From Ehretia macrophylla (taxonomy: Eukaryota > Streptophyta > Magnoliopsida > Boraginales > Ehretiaceae): a stretch of DNA of 64,000 bases. The first letter of the stretch is position 1, and each line of letters starts with the position of its first letter. Of this stretch, positions 24,647-37,734 are shown one piece after another. The position numbers were made by a program, and so were the translations under genes. A model generated the notes under the pieces. The model saw nothing but the letters and a program-made list of their open reading frames with translations, was not told the DNA's origin and ran no database searches. The stretch spans positions 18,077,425 through 18,141,424 of the forward strand of contig CM075771.1 of NCBI GenBank assembly GCA_037974665.1, in the 5' to 3' direction.

Positions 24647-25334
24647 CCAACGGTATGCTGTGGGCCGCGTAACTCCTTACGAATCAAAAGTTATGGGCTC
24701 TGGAGCGACGGAGACCTGGTCCCAAGCCCTACGACCTCGGATTACGGGCCCAACCTTTACGTGAAGTGAATTTGTCTTGCCCAAGGTACCGTGGGATTCG
24801 GTAATAGAAATGTGATAGATTAGGTTGTCGTTCTTTTCGCGGCTCACGACGTACGATCCGGGACGGAAAAATAGCGCAAAAGTAGAAAAGTGTCTCGAAA
24901 CGTTCGATTTTGGGCTCCAAAAATAGGCGCAGCCGAGCAGCCTTGCTGCCCCCGTTGTAGAGCTCTCGGAGAGCTTTCCAACGGCATGCTGTGCGTCGCG
25001 TAACTCCTTACGGATCAAAATTTATAGGCACCGGAGCGACGGAGACCTGGTCCCATGCCCCACGCCCTCAGTTTGTGGGCCCAGCCTCTACGTGAGGTGA
25101 AGTTGTCTTGCCCAAGGTACTGTGGGAATCGATAATAGAAATGTGATGGATTAGGTTGTCGTCCTTTTCGCAGCTCACGACGAACAATCCGGGACGGAAA
25201 AACAACGCAAAAGAAGAAATGTATCCCAAAACTAATGAAATCGTTCGAATTTGGGCTCCGAAAACAGGCGCAGCCGAGTAGGCTTGCTGCCCACGTCGTA
25301 GAGCTCTCGGAGAGCTTTCCAACGGCATGCTGTG
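24647..25334 (+). repeat. Satellite island S3 (two monomers) between LTR copies 2 and 3
   Basis: Two satellite monomers flanked by the CCAAC duplication of copy 2 and the CTGTG site of copy 3. One monomer lacks about 10 bp near 24900. The reading register matches S2 and S4 once the LTRs are removed, so the block is a remnant of one original array and not a separate array. Confidence 0.95.
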
Positions 25335-26392
25335 TGTCACGCCCCAACCCGACCTATGGAGGCTAGACTAGGGTGTGACCTAAATCATTATCATTATTTC
25401 ATACACTTAGCTATTTGTTATGATTTAATGCTTAACGTTGGATTAGAACTCCAAAAGATTTTCGAAAAATCGGCAGCATAACGGCTGTAATTAGGACCTT
25501 TTAGTTTGACCTAATTTCTAAACGCCTCAATTATTCCAATCATTAATCCAATTCTATTAAGGACTCCTATTTTGTCATCAACTGATATGCCTACTAGTCT
25601 ATCTTGAAAGTCTCGTTTGGTTAATAAGCCTAACATGATAACTATGTCCCATTTATTTGTCAATTTCCTATCATGCAAGTACCTATTATCTTTTAGTTTA
25701 CAAATGAGCACCTAAGTGAAATTAGATAGAATTAACTTAGTTGATTGTTCATCTAGTGGTTTAATTGCCTACGGTAACTACAAATTAAGAAAACGAAAGC
25801 AAACGACCAAATAAAGAGTTTGTCCGGTTATAGATAGTACAATCCAAAAGTAGACCCAAATTACAACGGGGTCATTTACATCAATAAAATGAACAGTTTG
25901 CAATCAAACACAATATCCATATAGCAACCACTTTCAGGCAAAGCACAAAGCACGTAGTCACTCCAAGGAATCATCAACAAGCACATTTACTTCGGGTACT
26001 AGTTCCAAAACTGCTGTACCTGTGACAAAAAAAGAGGGTGAGTCCTTATGAACTCAGCGAGGGGGAACGAGAAATAGGTTTTGAAACTCATTTTCCGGTT
26101 CAACTTATGAAAATCCTTTTGCAAGCATGAATATAACACAATTAAGTACATAACAATAATGTAAAGTAAAGGAACACAATTACCAGTCTTTCCTCCCGAG
26201 GTTCTCTAGGAACCAAGCGAGAGTACTTATACATATAGAAAAGGATACGGTGAGCTTTTGCTCTCAGTTGTTGCGGCCGACTTCAAATCATCCCCTTAAC
26301 ACGCCAAGTGGGTGCACTCTGGATGTACCCCGAAATCCTACGACCCAACTCTCCGAGGAAGTCTAGCCCCCAAGCGAGGGAGGGAATTGGAC

Positions 26393-26454
26393 CATGGTAG
26401 TCACGGTTGCACCGGCAAGCCCGATGCCGCCCGGTGTGCGTGAATGCTACCATG
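26393..26454 (-). other. Stem-loop block of LTR-A copy 3
   Basis: CATGGTAG and CTACCATG bound the 62-bp block. The interior contains CACCGG / CCGGTG as an inner pair, so the stem is better preserved than in copy 2. Confidence 0.65.
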
Positions 26455-27265
26455 CCAGAATGAAAGATTGCAACCTTATATGCAATGCACATTTATGACA
26501 TTTAATATAACACATTAGGAGGACAACAAAGTAGGTTGCCTTCGGACAGTCATAAGATTGCACATTGACAAGTAAACAAGCGAGGCACGAATAGACAAGT
26601 AATTTCACTTGAAAAGAATATGGAGTTATATGAACATTAAACGGGCAGCCACATGTAATGCACGTCAATCAGGTCATATAACTCATTTCAACTTCCACGT
26701 AATCAAATAATAAGGTTACTCAACATGCAACAATAATCTACGTGGTTCGGATGCAAGAAATGCTTATTTGTCAACATGCAACGAATCAAAATCACATTTA
26801 GGGCTATAAGGCAACTACGGGCAGCCTACTAAACATATAATTACACTCAGTATTCAAAGGATCAACACTTAGCAAGTTTGCCTAGTCACTAGGGTTTCCA
26901 TTTCGTGCTTACCCGTGCAATTAAGCCCCAAGTCAACTCAAAATCAATCTCAAGCCAAGCATCAATTAATCCAAACATCCCCAAGTACTCAAAACAGTCC
27001 ACACAAGATCCCAATGCCACAATCCAAAGCAATTAATACCACAAGAGAAGTTACAACAAATTTCTAAGCATATAACTAAGTGAAACCCTCACTGCAATAG
27101 GCTGTTTTCTCACAATTATTGAGTCAAGCAAAAAATCTCCAATTCCAGTAAATAAGATTTCAAATTACAGCTTAATAAGTGAACTAAAATCAGAAACAAA
27201 CCTTGCATCATTTGGAGTTCGAGATCAATAGTTATAGCCAAAACAGTGGGATTGCACAAAACTGT

Positions 27266-27630
27266 CCAGATTTGCACACATTTCGATAATTGTCGTTTGT
27301 GAGGTCTTTAGGTTCAGATTTAGCCTTAGTCCATTTCTGACAAAAATTTCCAGAACTGAAAAATCTATCAGAACACCAAATTTCATGAATTTTGGACATC
27401 ATTTACTAATTTAAAACTGGTTCGTTCCACAAGGTCAGTGCATCTGCCAAAACCTGCTTCATTTTTCCCAGATTTCCAGATTTGGACACATTTTAATGAT
27501 TTGCCATTTTGAGGACCTTAGACTCAAAATTAGCTTTGGCCTATTTCTACGAAAAATGTTCAAAACTGGCAAAAATAGTCACCTACCAATTTTCATGCAT
27601 TTTCAACATCATTTTCCTAGCCAAACTCAC
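27266..27630 (-). repeat. 209-bp internal tandem duplication, LTR-A copy 3
   Basis: Unit starts with CCAGATTTG are at 27266 and 27476, 210 bp apart, matching the spacing in copies 2 and 6. Confidence 0.7.
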
Positions 27631-28632
27631 CTCGCAACAACAAGTCAGAGAGCTGTCAACAAACCCGATTTCATCTATCATCATCTTCAAGCCAAAATCT
27701 TGCCATGCATGGTTGTAAAAGCTTATGAACACACAAATAACTCAAGTACAGAAGCAAAGACATACATTTAAGAGCATGCATGTGGATTTTTGAAGGATTT
27801 TCAAAAGGTTTTAGCCCTCACCTTAGCAAATCAACAAGAAGATGCACAAAACTTGATGAAGCACAATTTTCTTCTTCTTCCTTGCTTAGCCAAGACACCA
27901 CCCGATTTCTCTCTATTTTTCCTAGCTTAGTGGCCAAGTTCTTAGTACATGCATGTGGTTAGAACAAGAAGAAAAGAAATGGAACCTAGTAAACTCACCA
28001 AGGCCGAAAATGGTGACTCAAAAAGCTTGCATGTGTGATTCTTGCATCCTAGCTAGCTTGCCCAAGTTTCTTTGCTTGTTGTTTGTCTTGATGCACCATG
28101 GATTGATGAAGATGAGCAAAGGCAAGATAAAACTCAGCCAAAACCGAGATTGAGAGAGAAGAATGAGCGGGAGAGAGAGAAATGTGAGGAGAGTGAGAGA
28201 AATGAGAGAAAATAGAAGCTTTTGCAATTGTTGATGCAAATGTTGGCCTTGGGCATGAAAAAATCAGATTTGTATCTCCAAGAAGCATAGTTTTTGAATT
28301 AACTAGTATGGGCAAGGAGCCTTTGTCGAGTTTGGTGGCTTTGGGGAGGTATTTGAGCTAATTTTTTTTATGCATTTGTGTCATAGAATTGTCATAGGAA
28401 TGTTGGAAATTAGGGAATCTAGGTAGAATAAAATATAGGAATGTTTGTTGATGAGTTGAATTATGAATAGAATAATAGATAGTGGGAAATGTAGGAATAG
28501 TTTAGTGTCATTTTATTGTTAGTGGAGTTTGTAGAGAATTTGAATTAGGAATATAATATTGGTTAGTGGATTGTGTAGGATTATTTTAGTGTCTAGTGCT
28601 TTGTGTAGGATTCTTTCTTGATTAACGTGGTG

Positions 28633-29029
28633 GCACGGATTCCTAGGTCTAGGACACAAATTACGAGGTAGACACGAACTACGAGGTAAGACACGAACTT
28701 CAAGACTAATGCACGCAATCCTAGGTGAATACATGTAATTCAATGCAATGCACGCAAATCAAGGCACGACTCTATATCTAGGTTAAGGTAAGCAGTTCAA
28801 AGTTGGGGCACACGAAATGAGGTAACGCACGTATATCAAGGTCAGGGCACGTATATTTAGGTATCGCACATCAGTCGGGGATTAGGGCATACTATTCTAG
28901 GTCAAGGCACATATGACGAGGCATGCATGAAAACCAAGATAGGGCACGTAATCCAAGGTTGATCATATAATTCTAGGTCTATGGCACGCAAATCGAGGTA
29001 TAACACGTTATTCGGGGTTGGGCCTCACA
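28633..29029 (-). repeat. Minisatellite of LTR-A copy 3, CG-depleted
   Basis: The same unit type as copy 2 but with only about four exact CACGT words left. Several positions that read CACGT in copy 2 read CACAT or CATGT here. Confidence 0.8.
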
Positions 29030-29799
29030 CTGTGCGCCGCGTAACTTCTTACGGATCAAAAGTTATAGGCATCGGAGCGATGGAAACCTGGTCCTAAGGC
29101 CCATGCTCTCGGTTTGCGGGCCCAGCCTCTGCGTGAAGCGAAGTTGTCTTGCCCAAGGTGCCGTGGGATTCAGTAATAAAAATGTGATGTATTAGGTTGT
29201 CATCATTTTCACGGCTCACGACGCACGATCCGGGATGGCAAAACAGCGCAAAAGAAGAAATGTGTCCCGAAACTGATGATAAAGTTTGATTTTGGGCTCC
29301 AAAAATAGGCGCAGTTGAGTAGGCTTGCTACCCCTATCGTAGACCTCTCGGAGTGCTTTCCAACGGTATGTTGTGTGCAGCGTAACTCCTTACGGATCAA
29401 AGGTTATGGGCACCGGAGCGACGGATACCTGGTCACAAGCCCCACGCCCTCAGTTTGCGGGCCCAGCCTCTACGTTAAGTGAAGTTGTCTTGCCTAAGGT
29501 GGTGTGGGATTCAGTAATAAAAATGTGATGGATTAGGTTGTCTTCCTTTTCGCGGCTCACGAAGTACGATCCGGGACGGAAAAACAGTGCAAAAGAAGAA
29601 AAGTATCCAGAAACTAATGAAAATGTTCGATTTTGGGTTCCAAAAATAGGCGCAGCTGAGTAGGCTTGCTGCCCCTATCGTAGAGATCTTGGAGAGCTTT
29701 CCAACGGTAGGCTGTGCTCCGTGTAACTAATTACGGATCAAAAGTTATGGGCACCGGAGCGATAGTGACCTGGTCCTAAGCCCCACGCCCTCGGTTTGC

Positions 29800-32700
29800 G
29801 GGCCCAACCTCTACGTGAAGTGAAGCTGTCTTGCCCAAGGTAGTGTGGGATTCGTTAATAGAAATGTGAAGGATATCGTTGTCGTTCTTTTTGCGGCTCA
29901 CGACGTACGATCCGGGACGGAAAAATAGCGTAAAAGAAGAAAAGTGCCGAGAAATTGATAAAAAAGTCCAATTTTGGTGTCCGAAAATAGGTGCAGCCTA
30001 GCAGGATTGCTGCCCCCGACGTAGAGCTCTCGGAGAGCCTTCTAACGGTATGTTGTGCGCCGTGTAACTCCTTACGGATCAAAAGTTATGGGCAACGGAG
30101 CAACAGAGACCTGGTCCTAAGCCCCACGCCCTCGGTTTGCGGGCCCAGCCTCTACGTGAAATGAAGTTGTCTTGCCCAAGGTGTCGTGTTATTCGATAAT
30201 ACAAATGTGATGGATTAGGTTGCCGTCCTTTTTGCGGCTCACGACGAACGATCCGGGACCCAAAAACAGTGCAAAAGATGAAAGGGGTCCCGAAACTGAT
30301 GAAAGCGTTCGATTTTGGGCTTCGAAAATAGGCGCAGCCGAGTAAACATGCCTCCCTTGTCGTAGAGCTCTCGGAGAGCTTTCCAACGGTATGTGGTGTG
30401 CTGCGTAACTCCTTATGGATCAAAAGTTATGGCCACCGGAGCGAGGGAGACCTGGTCCTAAGCCCCACGCCCTCGGTTTGCAGGCCTAGCCTCTACGTGA
30501 AGTGAAGTTGTCTTTCCCACAGTACCGTGGGATTCGGGAATAGAAATGTGATGGATTAGGTTGTTGTCCTTTTCACGGCTCACGAAGTACGATTTGGGAC
30601 GGAAAAAATGAGCAAAAGAAGAAAAGTATCCCAAAACTTATAAAAACTTTCGATTTTGGGGTCCGAAAATAGGCGAAGTCAAGCAAGCTTGCTACCCCCA
30701 TCTTAGAGTTCTCGGAGAGCTTTCTAACGATATGTTTTGCGTCGCATAACTCCTTATGTATCAAAAGTTATAGGCACCGGAGCGACGGAGACCTGGTCCT
30801 AAGCCCCACGCTCTCGGCTTGCGGGCCCATCCTCTACGTGAAGTGAAGTTGACTTACCCAAGGTGCCATGGGATTCGTTAATAGAAATGTGATGGATTAG
30901 GTAGTCGTCCTTTTTGTGGCTCACGACGTTCGATACGGGACGAAAAAACAGCATAAAAGAAGAAAAGTGTCATGAAACTGATGAAAAAGTTCGATTTTGG
31001 GCTCCGAAAGTAGACGCAGGCGAGCAGGATTGCTACCCCTGTCGTAGAGCTCTCAGAGAGCTTTCCAACGGTATTTTGTGCGCCACGTAACTCCTTACAG
31101 ATCAAAAGTTATGGGCACCAGAGTGACGTAGACCTGGTCCCAAGCCCCACGCCCTCAGTTTGCTGGCCCAGCCTCTACGTAAAGCGAAGTTGTCTTGCCC
31201 AAGGTGCCATGGGATTCGGTAATAGAAATGTGATGGATTAGGTTGTCGTCCTTTTTACAGCTCACGACGTATAATCCGGGACAAAAAAACAGCGGAAAAG
31301 AAGAAAAGTGTCCCGAATCTGATAAAAACATTTGATTTTGGGCTCTGAAAATAGGCGCAAATGAGGAGCGTTGCTACCCCCGTCGTAGACCAGTCGGAGA
31401 GCTTTCCAACGGTATGCTGCGTGCCGCGTAACTCTTTACGTATCAAAAGTTATTGGCACCGGAGCGACGGAGACCTAGTCCTAAGCCCCACGACCTCGGT
31501 TTGTGGGCCCAGCCTCTACGTGAAGTGAAGCTGTCTTGCCCAAGGTGTCTCGGGATTTGGTAATAGAAATGTAAAGGATTAAGTTGTCGTTCTTTTTGCG
31601 GCTCACGACGTACGATCCGGGATGAAAAAACACCGTAGAAGAAGAAAAGTGTCCCAAAACTGATGAAAATGTTCGATTTTGGGCTCAGAAAACAGGCGCA
31701 GCCGAGCAGGCTTGCTGCCCTTGTCATAAAGCTCTCGGAGAGCTTTTCCAACGATATGCTGTGCGCCGCGTAACTCCTTACGGATCAAAAGTTATGGGCA
31801 CTGGAACGACGGAGACCTGGTACCAAGCCCCACGCCCTCGGTTTACGGGCCCAGCCTCTATGTGAACCGAAGTTGTCTTGCCCAAGGTGCCATGGGATTC
31901 GATAATAGAAATGTGATGGTTTAGGATGTCGCCATTTATGCGGCTGACAACGTACGATCCGGGACGGAAAAACAGCGCAATGAAGAATAGTGTCCCGAAA
32001 ATAATGAAAACGTTCGATTTTGGGCTTCGAAAATAGGCACAGCTAGGTAGGATTGCTGACCCCGTCGTAGAGCTCTCGAAGAACATTCCAACGGTATACT
32101 GTTCACCGCGTAACTCCTTACAGATCAAAAGTGATGGGTACCAGAGCGACGGAGACCTGGTCCCATGCCCCACGACCTTGGTTTGTGGGCCCAACCTCTA
32201 CGTGAGGCTAACTTGCCTTGCCCAAGGTGCCATGGGATTCGGTAATAGAAATGTGATGGATTAGATTGTTGTCCTTTTCGCGGCTCACGACGTACGATTC
32301 AGGACGGAAAAACTGCGCAAAAGAAAAAATATGTCCCGATACTGATGAAAATGTTTGATTTTGGGCGCCGAAAACAGGCACAGCCGAGCAGGCTTGCTGC
32401 CCCTATCGTAGAGCTCTCGAAGAGATTTCTAACGGTATGCTGTGCGCTGCGTAACTCCTTACGGATCAAAAGTTATGGGCACCGGAGCGACGGAGACCTG
32501 GTCCTAAGCACCACGCCCTCGGTTTACGGGCCCAGCCTCTACGTGAAGTAAAGTTGTCTTGCACAAGGTGCCATGGGAGTCGGTAATAGAAATGTGATGG
32601 ATTAGGTTGTCGTCCTTTTCGCGGCTCACGACGTACGATCTGGGATGGAAAAACCTCGCAAAAGAAGAAAAATGTCCAGAAACTAATGAAAACGTTCGAT

Positions 32701-33500
32701 TTTGGGCTCCGAAAACAAGCGCAGCAGAGCATGCTTGTTAACCCTGTCGTAGAGCTCTCAAAGAGCTTTCCAACGGTATGCTGTGTGCCGCGTAACTCCT
32801 TATGGATCAAAAGTTATGGGCACCGGAGCGACGGAGACCTGGTCCCAAGCCCCAAGCCCTAGGCTTACGGGCCCAGCCTCTACGTGAAGCGAAGTTGTCT
32901 TGCCTAAGGTGCCATGGGATTCGGTAATGGAAATGTGATGGATTAGATTGTCGTCCTTTTCGCAGCTCACGATGTACGATCCGGGATGGAAAGACAGCGC
33001 AAAAGAATAAAAGTGTCACGAAAGTGATAAAAATGTTTGATTTTGGGCTCCGAAAATAGGCACAGCCGAGCAGGCTTGCTTTCACCATCGTAGAGCTCTC
33101 AGATAGCATTCCAACGGTATTCTGTGCATCGCGTAACTCTTTACTGATCAAAAGTTATGGGCACCGGAGCGACAAAGACCTGGTCCTAAGCCCCACGCCC
33201 TTTGTTTGCGGGCCCAACCTCTACTTGAAGCTAAGTTGTCTTGCCCAAAGTGGCGTGGGATTTGATAATAGAAATGTGATGGATTAGGTTGTCGTTCTTT
33301 TTGCCACTCACGACGTACTATATAGGACGGAAAAACATCGTAAATGAAGAAAAGTGTCACGAAATTGATGAAAACATTCAATTTTGGTCTCCGAAAATAG
33401 GCGCAGCCGAGTAGGCTTGCTGCCCCCATCGTAGAGCTCTCGGAGAGCTTCCAACGATATGCTGTGCGCCGCGTAACTCCTTACGGATCAAAAGTTATGA
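29800..33500 (+). repeat. Five-monomer periodicity in 5' part of S4 (1705 bp)
   Basis: The variant GTCGTTCTTTTTG occurs at 29881, 31586 and 33291, exactly 1705 bp apart each time. GAAGCTGTCTTG occurs at 29822 and 31527, also 1705 apart. The three monomers share other small variants, such as a CGTA word after the run of A. The evidence rests on fewer markers than in S2, so a five-monomer unit is likely but not certain. Confidence 0.65.
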
Positions 33501-36500
33501 GCACCGGAGCGACGGAGACTTGGTTGTAGGCCCCACGCCCTCGGTTTGCGGGCGCACCCTCTGGGTGAAGCGAAGTTGTCTTGCCCAAGGTGGCGTGGGA
33601 TTTGGTAATAGAAATGTGATGGATTATGTTGTCGTCTTTTTCACGGCTCACGACTTACGATCTGGGATGAAAAAATAGCGCAAAAGAAGAAAAGTGTAGC
33701 AAAACTTATGAAAACGTTCAATTTTGGGCTCCAAAAACTGGCACAGCTGAGCAGGCTTTATGGCACCATCGTAGAGCTCTCGGAGAGCTTTCCAACGGTA
33801 TGCTGTGCGCCGCGTAACTCCTTATGGATCAAAAGTTATGGGCACCGGAGCGACGGAGACCTGGTCCTAAACCCTACGCCCTCAGTTTGCCGGCCCAGCC
33901 TCTACGTGAAGCGAAGTTGTCTTGTCCAAGGTGGCAAAGGATTCGGTAATAGAAATGTGATGGATTAGGTTGTCGTCCTTTTCGTGGCTCACGACGTACG
34001 ATCCGGGACGGAAAACTAGCGCAAAAGAAGAAAAGTGTCCCGAAACTGATGAAATTGTTCGATTTTGGGCCCCAAAAATAGGCACAACCGAGCAGATTTG
34101 GTGTCCCCTTTGTAGAGCTCTCGGAGAGCTTTCCAACGGTATGTTGTGCGCCGCGTAACTCTTTACGGATCAAAAGTTATGGGCACCGGAGCGACGGAGA
34201 CCTGGTCCTAAGCCCCACGCCCTTGGTTTGTAGGCCCAGCCTCTACGGGAAGCGAAGTAGTCTTGCCTAAGGTGTCGTGGGATTTGGTATTAGAAATGTG
34301 ATGGATTAGGTCGTTGTTCTTTTCGCAGCTCACGGCGTACGATCCGGGACAGAAAAATAGCACAAAAGAAAAAAAGTGTCCAGAAACTGATGAAAATGTT
34401 CGATTTTAGGCTCCGAAAAAAGGCACAGCCTAGCAGGCCGTCGTAGAGCTCTTGGAGAGCTTTCCAACGGTATGCTGTGTCTGCGTAACTCCTTACGGAT
34501 CAAAAGTTATAGAGACCGGAGCGACAGAGACCTGGTTCTAAGCCCCACGCCCTCGGTTTGCAGGCCCAGCCTCTACGTGAAGCGAAGTTGTCTTGCCCAA
34601 GGTAGCTTGGGATTCGGTAATAGAAATGTGATTGATTAGTTTGTCGTCCTTTTCGCGGCTCACGACGTATAATCCGAGATGAAAAAACAGCGCAAAAGAA
34701 GAAAAGTGTTCAGAAATTGATGAAAATGTTCGATTTTGGGCTCTGAAAACAGGCGCAGCCAAGCAGGCTTGTTACCTATGTCATAGAGCTCTCGGAGAGC
34801 TTGCCAACGGTATGCTGTACGCTGCGTAACTCTTTACGGATCAAAAGTTATGGGCACCAGAGCGACGGAGACCCGGTCCAAAGCCCCACGCCCTCGGTTT
34901 GAGGGCCCAGCCTCTACGTGAAGCGAAGTTGTCTTGCCCAAGGTGGCATGGGATTTGGTAATAGAAATGTGATGGATTAGGTTGTCGCAATTTTTGCGGC
35001 TTACGACGTACGATCCGAGATGAAAAAATAGCGCAGAAGAAGAAAAGTGACCAGAAATTGATAAAAACGTTCGATTTTTGGCTCAGAAAATAGGTGCGGC
35101 CGAGCAGGCTGGTTGCCCCCGTTGTAGAGCTCTCGGAAAGCTTTCCAAGGTATGCTGTACATCGCGTAACTCCTTACGGATCAAAAGTTATGGGCACCGG
35201 AACGACGAAAACCTGGTCACAAGCCCCACGCCCTCGGTTTACAGGCCCAACCTCTACGTGAAGCGAATTTGTCTTGCCCATGGTGCCGTGGGATTCGGTA
35301 ATAGAAATATGATGGATTAGGTTGTCGTCCTTTTTGTGGCTCACGACATATAATCCGGGACGGAAAAACATCGCAAAAGATGAAAAGTGTCCCGAAACTG
35401 ATGAACATGTTTGATTTTGGGCTTCGTAAACAGGTGCATCCGAGCAGGCTTGCTACCTCTGTCGTATAGCTCTCGGAGAGCTTTTTAACGGTTTGCTGTG
35501 TGCCGTGTAACTCCTTACGAATCAAAAGTTATGGGCACCGGAGCGACGGAGACTTGGTCCTAAGCCCCCACGCCCTTGGTTTGCGTGCCCAGCCTCTACA
35601 TGAAGCCAAGTTGTCTAGCCTAAGGTGGCATGGGATTCGGTAATATAAATGTGATGGATTAGGTTGTCGTCCTTTTCGCAGCTCACGACGTACGATTCGG
35701 GACGAAAAAACAGCGGAAAAGCAGAAAAGTGGCCAGAAACTGATGAAAATGATCAATTTTGGGCTCCAAAAATAGGCCCAGCCGTGCAGGCTTGCTGCCT
35801 CTGTCGTAGAGCTCTCGGAGAGCTTTCCAACGGTATTCTGTGCGCCGCGTAACTCCTTACGGATCAAAAGTTATGGGCACCGGAGCGACAGAGACCAAAT
35901 CCTAAGCACCACGCCCTCGGTTTGCGGGCCCAGCCACTACGTGAAGTGAAGTTGTCTTGCCCAAGGTTCCATGGGTTCGGTAATAGAAATGTGATGGATT
36001 GGGTTGTCGTCCTTTTCGCGGCTCACGATGTACTATCCGGGACGGAAAAATATCGCAAAAGAAGAAAAGTATCTAGAAACTGATGAAAATGTTCGATTTT
36101 GGTCACTGAAAACAGGCGCAGCTGGGCAGGCTTGCTGCCCCAGTCGTACAGCTCTCGGAGAGCTTTCCAACAGTATGTTGTGCGCCGCATAACTCCTTAC
36201 GGATCAAAAGTTATGGGCACCGGAGTGATGGAGACCTACTCCCAAGCCCCACGCCCTCGGCTCGCGAGCCCAGCTTCTACGTGAAGTGAAGTTCTCTTGC
36301 CCAAGGTGCCATGGGATTCGGTAATAGAAATGTGATGGATTAGGTTGTCGTCCTTTTCGCGGCTCACGACGTACGATCCGGGACGAAAAAACAGCGCAAA
36401 AGAAGAAAAGTTTCCAGAAACTGTTGAAAACATCAATTTTGGGCTCCGAAAATAGGCGCAGCTGAGCAAGCTTGCTGCCCGCGTTGTAGAGCTCTCGGAG

Positions 36501-37734
36501 AGCTTTCCAACGGTATGCTGTGCGCCGCGTAACTCCTTACGGATCAAAAGTTATGGGCACCGTAGCGACGGACACCTGGTCCTAAGCCCCACTACCTCGG
36601 TTTGCAGGCCTAGACTCTACGTGAAGCGAAATTGTCTTGCCCAAGGTGGTGTGGGATTCGGTAATAAAGATGTGATGCATTAGGTTGTCGTCCATTTCAC
36701 GGCTCACGGCGTACGATCTGGGACGAAAAAACAGCGTAAAAGAAGAAAAGTGTCCAGAAACTGATGAAAACGTTCAATTTCAAGTTCCAAAAATAGGTAC
36801 AGCCGAGCAGGCTTACTGCCCCCGTCGTAGAGCTCTCGGAGAGCTTTCGAACGGCATGCTGTGCACCGCCTAACTCCTTACGGATCAAAAGTTATGGGCG
36901 CCGGAGCGACGGAGACCTGGTCCCAAGCCCTACGCCCTCGGTTTACGGGGCCCAGCCTCTACGTGAAGCGAAGTTATCTTGCCCAAGGTACCGTCGGATT
37001 CGGTAATAGAAATGTGATGAATTAGATTGTCGTCCTTTTCGCGGCTCATGACGTACGATATAAGACGGAAAAACAGCGCAAAAGAAGAAAAGCGTCCGGA
37101 AACTGAAGAAAACGTTCGATTTTGGGCTCCAAAAATAGGCGCAACCGAGCAGGATTGCTGCCCTCGTCGTAGAGCTCTCGGAGAGCTTTCCAACGGTATG
37201 CTATGCGCCGCGTAACTCCTTTCAGATCAAAAGTTATGTCCACCGGAGCGACGGAGACCTGGTCCTAAGCCCCACGCCCTCGGTTTGTGGGCCCAGCCTC
37301 TACGTGAAGCGAAGTTGCCTTGCCCAAGGTGGTGTGGGATTCGGTAAGAGAACTATGATTGATTAGGTTATCGTCCTTTTTGCGGCTCACGACGTACGAT
37401 TCGGGAAGAAAAAATAGCGCAAAAGAAGAAAAGTAGCTTGAAACTGATGAAAACGTTCAATTGTGGGCTCTAAAAACTGGTGCAGCCAAGCAGGCTTGCT
37501 ACCCCCGTCGTAGAGCTCTCGGAGAGCTTTCCATCGTTATGTTGTGCGCCGTGTAACTCCTTGCGGATCAATAGTTATGGGCACTTGAGCGACAGAGACC
37601 TGGTCCTATGCCCCACGCCCTCGGTTTGCGGCCCCAGCCTCTACGGGAAGCGAAGTTGTCTTACCCAAGGGGGCGTGGGATTCGATAATAGAAATGTGAT
37701 GGATTAGCTTATCGTCCTTTTCGCGGCTCATGAC

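Larger units (their letters stand above)
25335..29029 (-). mobile_element. LTR-A copy 3: solo LTR, Ty3/gypsy-like
   Basis: On the plus strand it runs from TGTCACGCCCCAACCC to GGGCCTCACA and is flanked by CTGTG at 25330-25334 and 29030-29034. Length is 3695 bp. Both ends are preserved and no internal region is present. It has the same order of parts as copy 2: stem-loop block at 26393-26454, 209-bp duplication from 27266, GA tract at 28149-28215, and minisatellite from 28633. Compared with copy 2, several CG dinucleotides of the minisatellite read TG or CA, as expected from decay of methylated cytosines. Confidence 0.92.

Noticed and set aside
24647-25334. Two-monomer island S3 as an independent satellite locus
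   Set aside because: Target duplications on both sides and a continuous register show it is simply array left between two insertions.
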